DNA of 64,000 bases, taken from NCBI RefSeq assembly GCF_002243175.1, contig NZ_NDYF01000010.1:124001-188000 (forward strand), written 5' to 3'. Below are positions 54,842 through 63,459 of the stretch, in pieces. Under the pieces are notes generated by a model, which was given only the letters and a program-made list of their open reading frames with translations, was not told the origin of the DNA and searched no databases. Within the stretch, counting starts at the first letter, position 1. Each line of letters begins with the position of its first letter. This DNA is from Finegoldia magna_J (GTDB lineage: Bacteria > Bacillota > Clostridia > Tissierellales > Peptoniphilaceae). The translations under genes were made by a program, and so were the position numbers.

Positions 54842-56754
54842 TATTTCTCCTGATTATCTATGTTGTTTTCTATTTCTTCGTCTTTTTTTCTGACGTTAAC
54901 TAATTCTTTAGGTTCATTTTCGTGAATTTTTGTCTTAGTGTATTTGTCAAATATAGCTTCGAATTCTTCTTGTCCAATAGTCTCTTTTTCTAAAAGTCTG
55001 TTCGCCAATGCATGTAACAAATCGATGTTTTCATTTAAAATATTTAAAGCCTTATTGTATGCTTCGTCGATTAGTTCTCTCATTTCAGAATCAATTTCAT
55101 AAGCAATCTTGTCAGAATATTGTTTGTTCTTACCAAGCTCTTCACCTAAGAATACCTCAGCGTCATCTCCACCGTACATCATAGGTCCCAATCTTTTACT
55201 CATACCATATTTTGTTACCATTGCATGTGCGATTTTCGTTGCTCTTTCAATATCGTTACTTGCTCCAGTGGAAATATCGTCCAGTACAACTTCTTCTGCG
55301 GCACGTCCACCTAATAACGAAATCAATTTGTGTTGCATTTGTCTCTTAGTCATAAACTTCGCATCTTCTTGTGGAAGATATGCTGTAAATCCTCCAGCTC
55401 TTCCCCTAGGAATAATTGTAATCATGTGTACTTTGTCATTATCTTCCAAAAATCCAGATACAATGGCATGTCCAGATTCATGATAAGCAGTAAGCACACG
55501 TTCTTTTTCGATTACAACTTGTGATTTCTTTTCTGGACCTGCAATAACTTTTATGGATGCTTCTTTGAATACTTCATTTGAAATTTCTGCTTCATTATCT
55601 CTTGCTGCAAGAAGTGCCGCTTCATTGCACAAGTTTTCCAAATCAGCTGGAGAAAAACCTGTAGTTGTTTTTGCAATATTTTCCAAATCCACATCTGCTT
55701 TAAGTTTTTTGTTTTTAGTGTGAACTTTTAATATTTCCAATCTTTCTCTAACGTCTGGAAGTCCCACATAAATTGTTCTGTCAAATCTTCCAGGTCTCAA
55801 CAACGCTTTATCCAAAATATCAGGTCTATTAGTGGCGCTCATTACAATTACGCCTTCATTTTTGCCAAAACCATCCATTTCAACTAATAATTGATTCAAC
55901 GTTTGTTCTCTTTCGTCATGGCCACCGCCAAGTCCTGCTCCTCTTTTTCTACCTACTGCATCAATCTCGTCGATGAAAATGATGCAAGGAGCGTTTTTCT
56001 TAGCTTGTTCAAACAAATCACGAACTCTTGATGCACCGACACCAACAAACATTTCGACAAAATCAGAACCAGAAATACTGAAAAATGGAACCTTAGCTTC
56101 TCCTGCAACTGCTCTTGATAAATATGTTTTACCAGTTCCTGGAGGACCAACTAACAAAACACCTTTAGGAATTCTAGCGCCAATATCAATATACTTAGAA
56201 GGATTTTTCAGAAAATCTACTATTTCCATCAATTCTTCTTTTTCTTCTTTTAATCCCGCTACATCAGCAAACACAACTTTTTCCTTGGAATCTTGGTTGA
56301 GTTTTGCTTTTGATTTTCCAAAATTCATCGCCTTAGAGTTTCCAGAGTTTTGTGTTTGATTCATAAACATAAACCAAATTATTCCAAGCCCAACTATAAT
56401 TAATATTGTTGGCATTATATCCACATACCATGGTTTGCCAGGATCTTTTTCCGTCTTCAAAACTATCTTATTATTTTCAACAGATTCTTTAAGATAATTA
56501 TTGTAAAAAACTTCCCACATTTCTGATGGCATATACATTCTGAAAGGAGTACCCTTGCTATCTTTCAGAGTTCCTTTTATATCGTTTCCTCTTGCCACAA
56601 TTTCTTTAACATTATCTTTCTTGACGTTTACAATCATTTCATTGACTGTAAAATATTTTGTGCTCAATGTATTGTTTTGAGTCATAGTCACAAAAAAAGC
56701 TATTAAAATAATTGGAACAAGGTAAATCGCTAAACTTTTAGTTACCTTTTTCAT
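54841..56754 (-). CDS. ftsH: ATP-dependent zinc metalloprotease FtsH
   Basis: Membrane-bound AAA+ protease that degrades misfolded membrane proteins and some regulators, 637 residues. Two membrane segments (about 7-27 and 108-130) flank an extracytoplasmic domain. The AAA module has GPPGTGKTYLSRAVAGEA near 201, Walker B IIFIDEIDAVGRKRG near 258 and the arginine-finger region RPGRFDR. The zinc site is HESGH near residue 421, with the third ligand in the DDISTGASNDIERAT region. It overlaps hpt by one base. Confidence 0.98.
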   Translation of the reverse strand: MKKVTKSLAIYLVPIILIAFFVTMTQNNTLSTKYFTVNEMIVNVKKDNVKEIVARGNDIKGTLKDSKGTPFRMYMPSEMWEVFYNNYLKESVENNKIVLKTEKDPGKPWYVDIMPTILIIVGLGIIWFMFMNQTQNSGNSKAMNFGKSKAKLNQDSKEKVVFADVAGLKEEKEELMEIVDFLKNPSKYIDIGARIPKGVLLVGPPGTGKTYLSRAVAGEAKVPFFSISGSDFVEMFVGVGASRVRDLFEQAKKNAPCIIFIDEIDAVGRKRGAGLGGGHDEREQTLNQLLVEMDGFGKNEGVIVMSATNRPDILDKALLRPGRFDRTIYVGLPDVRERLEILKVHTKNKKLKADVDLENIAKTTTGFSPADLENLCNEAALLAARDNEAEISNEVFKEASIKVIAGPEKKSQVVIEKERVLTAYHESGHAIVSGFLEDNDKVHMITIIPRGRAGGFTAYLPQEDAKFMTKRQMQHKLISLLGGRAAEEVVLDDISTGASNDIERATKIAHAMVTKYGMSKRLGPMMYGGDDAEVFLGEELGKNKQYSDKIAYEIDSEMRELIDEAYNKALNILNENIDLLHALANRLLEKETIGQEEFEAIFDKYTKTKIHENEPKELVNVRKKDEEIENNIDNQEK

Positions 56755-57314
56755 TAAATCTCCTTTTCATAAAAAGATTTCTTCAATACGCAAATATCTT
56801 CAATATTTCTAAATTGTTGAGCAAAATCCAATCCGTAGCCAACTATAAACTCATTTGGCACAGTGAATCCTTTGAATTGAACATCAACTTCGTTAGTTCT
56901 TCTTTCAGGTTTGTCAAGAAGAGTTGCTATCTCAACCGATTTTGCTTTTCTATCCATTAAGTTTCGAACCAAGTAATTTAATGTGCATCCACTGTCCACA
57001 ATATCTTCAACTATAAGGATATTTTTTCCGGCAATATCTTCTTCCAAATCTTTGATGATTCTTACAGTTCCACTAGATTCTGAAGAATGTCCATAACTTG
57101 ATACTGCCATGAAATCTATTCCAACTTCAAGGTCGATATTCAATGCTAAATTACTCATAAACATCGCTGCACCTCTTAGAATACCAACTACAATAAGCTC
57201 TCCCTTATCTTTGTATTCTTCAGTAATTTCTTTTCCTAGTTCTCCAATTCTTTTGTCGATTTCTGATTTTGGTATTAGTACCTTTTCGACTGCATCACAT
57301 AAATTACTTTTCAT
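56754..57314 (-). CDS. hpt: Hypoxanthine phosphoribosyltransferase
   Basis: Purine salvage: makes IMP or GMP from base and PRPP. A 186-residue type I phosphoribosyltransferase with VGILRGAAMFMSNLA near 45, FMAVSSYG, and the PRPP loop ILIVEDIVDSGCTL near 100. GYGLDFAQQFRN near 160 is the HPRT-type C-terminal block. The order tilS-hpt-ftsH is common in Firmicutes. Its start overlaps the tilS end by 11 bases. Confidence 0.96.
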   Translation of the reverse strand: MKSNLCDAVEKVLIPKSEIDKRIGELGKEITEEYKDKGELIVVGILRGAAMFMSNLALNIDLEVGIDFMAVSSYGHSSESSGTVRIIKDLEEDIAGKNILIVEDIVDSGCTLNYLVRNLMDRKAKSVEIATLLDKPERRTNEVDVQFKGFTVPNEFIVGYGLDFAQQFRNIEDICVLKKSFYEKEI

Positions 57315-58659
57315 AAGTCACCTCTATAACTAAAACTTCTTTACTGTTAGAATTTTTCATGTACAAATTTGATCTTTTCAACGACAAAATAGCATACACA
57401 TTTTCGTCATCGCTAAAAATAGGATAATTATCGCGTTCAATCTGTAAAACTTTATTATCAATAAATACATCTTTAATTTTCTTAGTAAATCCTTTTAATT
57501 TTATTCTATCTCCATTTTTCCTTTGTCTTAAAATAAGATTATGCGATAGAATTTCAGAATCAAACACCATTTTGTTTCTTGAAGGTTTTACATTAGTATC
57601 TTTTGTTAAGTAGCTATTAATCTTGAAGTCTCCAAAATTAATTTCCCCAAGTTCAAATTTTACACTTTGACTTTTTTTATTGTTTAGATTTTTCCTAATT
57701 ATTACTTTATCATAACTTTTGAAAAAACTGTAGTCTTTAAATACATATTCGCTACCATTTTTTAAATCAAATAATTCTATAATATCGTCTATATATACCA
57801 TTCTAATGTCTTGGTTAGAACCATTTAATTCAATTAAAAGTTTTCTGATTATGTTTCTTTTAACAGATGTCTTTTCTTTTTTGAATAAATCAACATCTAT
57901 AGAATATTCACTGTATTTTTGATTGACTAATGTTTCGTATTTTAATTTCGTAACATCGTCAATTATTTCTTTGGAATCTTTTAAAATATTTATAGTTCTA
58001 TATATCGATTCATTTATAGAACTGTTGAAGTTTTCTTGAATATAAGGCAACATTTCAAGTCGAATCTTATTTCTTTGGACATCAGCCACGAAATTTGTCT
58101 CATCAGTTACATATTCAATATTATTTTCATCAAGATAATTTAGGATTTCGCTTTTCGAAACATCCAATAGTGGTCTTATTATATTCTTGTTTCGATATTG
58201 TATTCCACACAATCCATCAATTCCACTTCCTCTAAATAAATGTAAAAAGAAAGTCTCCACTTGATCGTCCAAATGGTGGGCTACAGCAATCTTATTAAGT
58301 TTTTCTGATTCCAAGATTTCGTTGAAGCAATTATATCTTAAAATTCTACCGCTGTCCTCCAAACTAATAGAATTATCTATGGAAAATTGTTTCATATCTA
58401 CTTTTTTTGAAAAAAATTGTATATTTTTTTCTTCAGATATTTCCCTTGAAAATTTTTCATCCCTAAGTGCAGCATCTCTGTAAGAGTGATTAATGTGGCA
58501 TGTTTTTATTTCAAAATCCAAATCATCTTTTAGTTGATATAAAACATTGAACAAAAACACTGAATCTGCTCCACCTGATAATCCAATCAAAATTTTATCG
58601 TTTTTTTCTATTAAATTTTCTCTTATAATAGTGTTTTTTATTTTACGTATTAAATCCAT
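57304..58659 (-). CDS. tilS: tRNA(Ile)-lysidine synthetase
   Basis: Converts the CAU anticodon wobble base of tRNA-Ile2 to lysidine, an essential step for reading AUA. A 451-residue protein: PP-loop ILIGLSGGADSVFLFN near residue 24, KTCHINHSYRDAA near 53, and AVAHHLDDQVETFFLHLFRGSG near 125; C-terminal domains bind tRNA and lysine. There is no good ribosome binding site before the ATG at 58657-58659; the base run there is the T tail of a terminator hairpin. Confidence 0.95.
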   Translation of the reverse strand: MDLIRKIKNTIIRENLIEKNDKILIGLSGGADSVFLFNVLYQLKDDLDFEIKTCHINHSYRDAALRDEKFSREISEEKNIQFFSKKVDMKQFSIDNSISLEDSGRILRYNCFNEILESEKLNKIAVAHHLDDQVETFFLHLFRGSGIDGLCGIQYRNKNIIRPLLDVSKSEILNYLDENNIEYVTDETNFVADVQRNKIRLEMLPYIQENFNSSINESIYRTINILKDSKEIIDDVTKLKYETLVNQKYSEYSIDVDLFKKEKTSVKRNIIRKLLIELNGSNQDIRMVYIDDIIELFDLKNGSEYVFKDYSFFKSYDKVIIRKNLNNKKSQSVKFELGEINFGDFKINSYLTKDTNVKPSRNKMVFDSEILSHNLILRQRKNGDRIKLKGFTKKIKDVFIDNKVLQIERDNYPIFSDDENVYAILSLKRSNLYMKNSNSKEVLVIEVTYEK

Positions 58660-58665
58660 ACTAAT

Positions 58666-58689
58666 AAAAAAGCCGCATTAATCTGCGGC
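58666..58689 (-). terminator. Terminator between the S1 gene and tilS
   Basis: GCCGCAGATTAATGCGGC forms a GC-rich hairpin (58672-58689) with six T residues on the minus strand. It ends 7 to 13 bases before the tilS ATG. Confidence 0.88.
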
Positions 58690-58696
58690 GTTACTC

Positions 58697-59119
58697 CTAA
58701 TTATACTTTTTCTTCTTTGAAAACTTTTTGTTTTCTCTTTGTCTGATGGAATCTAATCTTTCATTGCTTTCTTTCATAAATTTTGAAAGTAAATCATCAA
58801 AAGTTGATTCTTTAGAAGATTCTTTGTTTGAATTCTTATCATCATCTGAATAAGTTTTCTTAGAAAATTCTTTTTTGTGTTCTTTTTTCGGAAGACATTC
58901 CTTTATTGAAAAGCTAACCTTATTATCTTCAATGCTCATAACTTTGCATTTAACTACATCATTAACTTTTAACACATCTTCAACTTTTTCTATGTAGTCA
59001 TTAGAAATTTGTGAAATATGAACCAAACCTTTGGTTCCACCTTCGCATTCTACAAATGCACCAAATTTAGTAACACCTGTTACTTTACCTTCAACAATAT
59101 CGCCCACTGATATAGACAT
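58697..59119 (-). CDS. S1-domain RNA-binding protein (YabR-like)
   Basis: A 140-residue protein with one S1 domain (residues 3-73: VGDIVEGKVTGVTKFGAFVECEGGTKGLVHISQISNDYI) and a basic, Lys/Ser/Asp-rich tail, as in YabR/general stress protein 13. Two starts are possible: TTG at 59123-59125, 6 bases from GGAGG, or ATG at 59117-59119, 12 bases from it. I list the ATG because it begins MSISVGD, the usual family start; the TTG would add two residues. It lies beside divIC and the S4 gene, as in other Firmicutes. Confidence 0.88.
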   Translation of the reverse strand: MSISVGDIVEGKVTGVTKFGAFVECEGGTKGLVHISQISNDYIEKVEDVLKVNDVVKCKVMSIEDNKVSFSIKECLPKKEHKKEFSKKTYSDDDKNSNKESSKESTFDDLLSKFMKESNERLDSIRQRENKKFSKKKKYN

Positions 59120-59155
59120 ACGCAATATCTTCCTCCTAATATAATACTATATACC

Positions 59156-59184
59156 AGTATATACTACTAAAAAAACGGTGTCAA
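59156..59184 (-). promoter_or_regulatory. Promoter of the YabR-like gene
   Basis: TTGACA (-35, 59179-59184) and TATACT (-10, 59156-59161) on the minus strand, spacer 17. Confidence 0.8.
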
Positions 59185-59187
59185 TAA

Positions 59188-59562
59188 TTATTTATCAGAC
59201 TTCTTATCGAAAGTTGGTGATGGCGTAAAATTCGTATCTTTTTTTGGTTTTTCCTTTTCATCCTTGATCAAAACTTCATTTGGTTTTACCATTCCTAATT
59301 TCTCCCTAGCGTATTTTTCAATCAATTCAGGATTGTCCAAATTTTTGGAATCGTCAGATAATTTCACTATTTCTTTTTCAAGTTCAGCTTTCTTTGTTTG
59401 TTGTTCCAACTTAACATTATTTATGTTTCTGATTTGAATTTGTTGTTTAAAAATTGTAAATAACAAAGTAATACAAGCAAAAATAGTTATCGCTGAAACA
59501 ATTATTCTAAATTTATTAACGTTTCTTCTTCTTTTTCTTATCTGATTTTCCCTGGCATTCAT
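59188..59562 (-). CDS. Septum formation initiator (DivIC/FtsB-like)
   Basis: A 124-residue bitopic membrane protein of the divisome. A basic cytosolic N-terminus (KRRRNVNKF) is followed by one membrane helix (about 18-38) and an extracytoplasmic coiled coil (40-75), then the FtsB/DivIC block ELIEKYAREKLGMVKPNEVLI near 80-100. A short Lys/Pro/Thr-rich tail ends it. It follows the S4 gene by one base. In Firmicutes DivIC works with FtsL and DivIB. Confidence 0.9.
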   Translation of the reverse strand: MNARENQIRKRRRNVNKFRIIVSAITIFACITLLFTIFKQQIQIRNINNVKLEQQTKKAELEKEIVKLSDDSKNLDNPELIEKYAREKLGMVKPNEVLIKDEKEKPKKDTNFTPSPTFDKKSDK

Positions 59563-59563
59563 T

Positions 59564-59809
59564 TTAATCTCCTAAAGTTTCAAACATTTTATCTGCATCG
59601 TCTTTCTTAGGATTATCTATTAATTCTGTAACCTTTGCCTTCAAAACCGATTGAGCAAAACTTATTTCAATTATATCTCCGACTTTTACGTTGTCTCCAG
59701 GTTTAGCGATTTTGTCGTTGATTTTCACTCTTTGGGATTCACAAGCAGTCTTGGCTACAGTTCTTCTTTTAATAATCCTTGAATTTTTTAAAAATTTATC
59801 TAATCTCAT
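59564..59809 (-). CDS. S4-domain RNA-binding protein (RqcP/HslR-like)
   Basis: An 81-residue protein that is almost only an S4 domain: MRLDKFLKNSRIIKRRTVAKTACESQRVKINDKIAKPGDNVKVGDIIEI. The family (RqcP/YabO) binds the ribosome and assists quality-control alanine tailing in Bacillus. Length is typical. It overlaps the HAD gene by 14 bases and precedes divIC, a common arrangement. Confidence 0.9.
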   Translation of the reverse strand: MRLDKFLKNSRIIKRRTVAKTACESQRVKINDKIAKPGDNVKVGDIIEISFAQSVLKAKVTELIDNPKKDDADKMFETLGD

Positions 59810-60686
59810 CTATTTCCTTATTTTCTATTTCTTCTAGTATTGATTTATAATCCAAATCTGATTCTACATTCTTATATATTATTTTATCATGTTTTTTAAT
59901 GATTGCAGACTTCATTTTATCATTTCGATATAAACAATAAATATCACAATCTTCTATATCATCATTAAACGAATCTCTGTCGATAAAAAACATCGCTTTT
60001 ACAAATTCCTTTGACTTTCTTTTGATTTTGTAAACGCCATTTTTTTCTTTTTCAAATGTTTCCAATACAAGTTTAATATCTTGCAAATTATCGACAATAA
60101 AATCAGCTTTGTCTTGTTTAAAATTAAATCTATCCTCTCTTCTGGCAATCACTGTTAATCCTGCGTTTTTCGCAGATTCAATACCGTAATCTGAATCTTC
60201 AATTGCAACTGCATCCTGTGGCCTTACTCCTAAAATCTCACATGTCTTAATGTAAATTTCAGGATTTGGCTTTGATTCTTCAAAATCTTCACCACTAATT
60301 ATCGCATCAAATTCATCTTTAATATCTAATTCATCTAAAACAATGTTAATAGTGTTTTTTGGTGATGAAGATGCTAATGCAAGTTTGAAGTTTTTTCGTT
60401 TTAGTTCTTTTAGTAATGGATAGAAACCATCCATTACTATAGAACTGTAATTTATTTTATCACCCTCGATGTATTTTTTCATCAAACTATATACTTCTTC
60501 AGGTTTTCTGTGAAGTTTTGATTCTAAAAATTCATCAGTTTTTTGTTGACTTAAACCAGCAAGAGAAAACAAATCTTCTTCAGATATTTCGACGTCAAAA
60601 TCTTCAAGTACTTTTTTGAAAAAATCAATATAAACTACTTCGCTATCGATTATTACGCCGTCCATATCAAAAATTACAGTTTTCAT
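59796..60686 (-). CDS. HAD family hydrolase with a C-terminal extension
   Basis: A 296-residue protein. Residues 1-215 are a beta-phosphoglucomutase-like HAD phosphatase: FDMDGVIIDSE near 5, a helical cap with LAGLSQQKTDEF, ALASSSPKNT near 108, the SKPNPEIY lysine and IEDSDYGIESAKNAG near 165. The last 80 residues (from about KNGVYKIKRKSKEFVKAMFF) are an extra region with no HAD motif, predicted mixed alpha/beta, that I do not recognise. The substrate is unknown. It sits between pyk and the S4-divIC genes. Confidence 0.85.
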   Translation of the reverse strand: MKTVIFDMDGVIIDSEVVYIDFFKKVLEDFDVEISEEDLFSLAGLSQQKTDEFLESKLHRKPEEVYSLMKKYIEGDKINYSSIVMDGFYPLLKELKRKNFKLALASSSPKNTINIVLDELDIKDEFDAIISGEDFEESKPNPEIYIKTCEILGVRPQDAVAIEDSDYGIESAKNAGLTVIARREDRFNFKQDKADFIVDNLQDIKLVLETFEKEKNGVYKIKRKSKEFVKAMFFIDRDSFNDDIEDCDIYCLYRNDKMKSAIIKKHDKIIYKNVESDLDYKSILEEIENKEIDEIR

Positions 60687-60720
60687 TTCCTACCTCTAAG
60701 TTTATTGTACCACATTACTG

Positions 60721-62478
60721 TTATAAAATCTTGGCTGCTCCGCGATAAACTAACCCAGCTATTGGATCAATAGTCAAGATTTCTTGATCTTTGATTTTAC
60801 TTACAGCATCTTCACATCCTACAATCGTTGGAATTCCCAAATGCAAGCCAACTATTGCAGCAGGTGATGTAAGTCCACCTTCTTCTACAATAATTGCAGA
60901 AGCTTTTTGAATATATGGAACGAATTCTCTTTCCAAACTGTACAATACAATTGCATTGCCATCTTCAAATTTAGAAGCCAAATCTTCTACTCCTTTGGCA
61001 ACTCTTGCTTTTGCAGTGACAGATTTTTTACCAATTCCTGTTCCTTCAATCAAAATATCTCCAATTGTGTGAACTTTTAACAAGTTTGTAGTTCCAGAAA
61101 CTCCAACCGGAAGTCCCGCAGTAATTATAATTAAATCTCCTTCGTGAACCAAATCTTTTTTGATTCCTGCAGAAATAGATCTATCGATTACTTCATCAGT
61201 GTTTTCGCTCAATTCACTAAGAACTGGATGAACACCCCAAATCAAAGATAGTTTTCTCATTACTCCTTCTGATGTAGTTGCTGCAACTATTGGAGATAAT
61301 GGACGATATTTCGAAACATTTCTAGCTGTTGAACCTGAAGTTGTAGCAACTACAATTGCATTCGCTCCAAGTTGTTCACTAATACTTCTAGTTGCAATAC
61401 TTATTGCATTCGTAGTTGTAATGTCCAACCATTTCAATCTTTTGTTTGCAGCTTCTTTAAATTCTTCAGAATTTTCAGTATTAATTGCTATATCGTTCAT
61501 TACTTTTACAGCATTTACTGGATAATTTCCTGCTGCTGTCTCTCCAGAAAGCATAACCGCATCGCTACCGTCCAAAATAGCATTCGCTACATCTGTAACT
61601 TCTGCTCTTGTTGGTCTCGGATTTCTAATCATAGAGTCCAACATTTGTGTCGCAGTAATAACTGGTTTTCCAGCTAATGAAGTTTTCTTGATTATTTCTT
61701 TTTGAACAATAGGCATAATTTCAGTTTGGATTTCTACGCCTAAATCTCCTCTTGCAACCATTATTCCGTCAGAAGTGTTGATTATTTCGTCCAAATTATC
61801 CACGCCTTCTTGTGATTCAATTTTAGAAATGATTTTTATGTCATTTCCGTTATTTTCTTCTAAAATTTTTCGAATATCTAATACGTCTTGTGATTTTCTG
61901 ATAAAAGATGCAGCTATATAATCAATTCCATTTTCAATTCCAAATTTTATATCTGAAATATCTTTTTCAGTGATCGCTGGTAATTTTACTTTTGAATTAG
62001 GAATATTGACTCCTTTTTTGCTCTTCAAAATACCGTAGTTGTTGACTTTGCAAATCACATCTGTATCTTTGATTTCTACAACTTCTAATTCAACTAATCC
62101 ATCATCTATCAATACTTTTTTCCCGATATCCAAATCATCTGGAAGTCCTCTGTAGCTCACAGAACAGATATTTTGATCTCCAATTACATCTCTTGTAGTT
62201 AATGTGAATTGATCACCAATTGAAAGTTGAACTTGATCAACTCCAAAATCTCCCAATCTAATTTCGGGACCTTTTGTATCCAACATTATAGCTATTGGCA
62301 TATCCAATTCTTCTCTTGCTTGTTTTATGTTTTTTATTCTTTGTAAATGTTCTTCATGACTTCCATGTGAAAAGTTCAACCTACACACATTCATTCCACT
62401 TTGCATCAATGTTTTTAAAGTCTCTACAGAGTCTGATGCCGGACCTATAGTACAGACTATTTTAGTTTTCTTTAGCAT
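60721..62478 (-). CDS. pyk: Pyruvate kinase
   Basis: Last step of glycolysis: PEP and ADP to pyruvate and ATP. 585 residues. KIVCTIGPAS near 5, IMLDTKGPEIR near 65, the catalytic KIESQEGVDNL near 217 and MVARGDLGVEI near 239. TQMLDSM and PTRAEVTDVANAILDGSDAVMLSGETAAG follow. The final 110 residues form the extra PEP-utiliser-like mobile domain (EEGGLTSPAAIVGLHLGIP) that Bacillus-type pyruvate kinases carry. It follows pfkA by 12 bases. Confidence 0.98.
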   Translation of the reverse strand: MLKKTKIVCTIGPASDSVETLKTLMQSGMNVCRLNFSHGSHEEHLQRIKNIKQAREELDMPIAIMLDTKGPEIRLGDFGVDQVQLSIGDQFTLTTRDVIGDQNICSVSYRGLPDDLDIGKKVLIDDGLVELEVVEIKDTDVICKVNNYGILKSKKGVNIPNSKVKLPAITEKDISDIKFGIENGIDYIAASFIRKSQDVLDIRKILEENNGNDIKIISKIESQEGVDNLDEIINTSDGIMVARGDLGVEIQTEIMPIVQKEIIKKTSLAGKPVITATQMLDSMIRNPRPTRAEVTDVANAILDGSDAVMLSGETAAGNYPVNAVKVMNDIAINTENSEEFKEAANKRLKWLDITTTNAISIATRSISEQLGANAIVVATTSGSTARNVSKYRPLSPIVAATTSEGVMRKLSLIWGVHPVLSELSENTDEVIDRSISAGIKKDLVHEGDLIIITAGLPVGVSGTTNLLKVHTIGDILIEGTGIGKKSVTAKARVAKGVEDLASKFEDGNAIVLYSLEREFVPYIQKASAIIVEEGGLTSPAAIVGLHLGIPTIVGCEDAVSKIKDQEILTIDPIAGLVYRGAAKIL

Positions 62479-62490
62479 ATTTACTCCTCT

Positions 62491-63450
62491 CTATATTGAG
62501 ATTTCCTTAGATATTTCATACAAATCTTCTCTGAATTTTCTTTTTGTTGCTACTGCTTCATCTATTGGAACTGTGATTATCTTGTTGTCTTTCATAGCAA
62601 TTGCTAAGTCTGTTTTTTCTTCCATTATTAATTTCACAGCTAGATTTCCCATCTGAGTTGCCATCAATCTATCAAATGTGCATGGTGTTCCTCCACGTTG
62701 AACGTGACCTAATATAGTAACTTTCGTTTCAACGCCTGTTTTTTCTTCAATCATATTTTTAATATCGTAAGCTCCACCTACTCCTTCAGCAAGCATAATT
62801 AAATGATGTAGCTTTCCCCTTTTTCTTCCTCTTTCGATTTTTTCTGTAACTTCATCTATATTTAATTCTACTTCTGGAACTAGGATTGATTCCGCTCCCG
62901 ATGCTACTCCTGAGTATAATGCAATATCTCCACAATTTCTTCCCATAACTTCGATAATGTTTGCTCTACCATGGCTTGAAGATGTATCTCTTAATTTCGA
63001 TATAGCATCACTTACTGTTTCAACAGCCGTGAAAAATCCAATTGTATAATCAGTGTATCCCATGTCATTATCAATCGTACAAGGAATTCCGATCGTGGAG
63101 ATTCCTATTTTACTAAGTGCACTTGCCCCTTTGAATGAACCATCTCCACCTAGAACGACAAGCCCATCTATTCCGAAATCTTTTAAAATTTGTGCTCCCT
63201 TTTTTTGACCTTCTTCTGTTTTAAATTCATTACACCTTGCTGAACCTAAAATAGTTCCGCCTCTGTGAATAATATCTGCAACGGAAGACACATTCATTTC
63301 GTAAATATTTCCGTTCATAAGACCGTCATATCCAGACCTTATTCCCATTACTCTTATTCCATTGTATATACAAGTTCTAGCTATTGAACGAATACACGCA
63401 TTCATGCCTGGTGCATCGCCACCACTTGTTAGTATTGCTATTGTTTTCAT
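62491..63450 (-). CDS. pfkA: ATP-dependent 6-phosphofructokinase
   Basis: Phosphorylates fructose 6-phosphate, the committed step of glycolysis. 319 residues, the bacterial length. TSGGDAPGMNACIRS near residue 8, VLGGDGSFKGA near 97 (the Gly-Gly-Asp-Gly ATP site), and GIPCTIDNDMGYTDYTIGFFTAV near 118 with the catalytic Asp. GHVQRGG is near 243. The order dnaE-pfkA-pyk is typical of Firmicutes. Confidence 0.98.
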   Translation of the reverse strand: MKTIAILTSGGDAPGMNACIRSIARTCIYNGIRVMGIRSGYDGLMNGNIYEMNVSSVADIIHRGGTILGSARCNEFKTEEGQKKGAQILKDFGIDGLVVLGGDGSFKGASALSKIGISTIGIPCTIDNDMGYTDYTIGFFTAVETVSDAISKLRDTSSSHGRANIIEVMGRNCGDIALYSGVASGAESILVPEVELNIDEVTEKIERGRKRGKLHHLIMLAEGVGGAYDIKNMIEEKTGVETKVTILGHVQRGGTPCTFDRLMATQMGNLAVKLIMEEKTDLAIAMKDNKIITVPIDEAVATKRKFREDLYEISKEISI

Positions 63451-63459
63451 ATTTACCCT

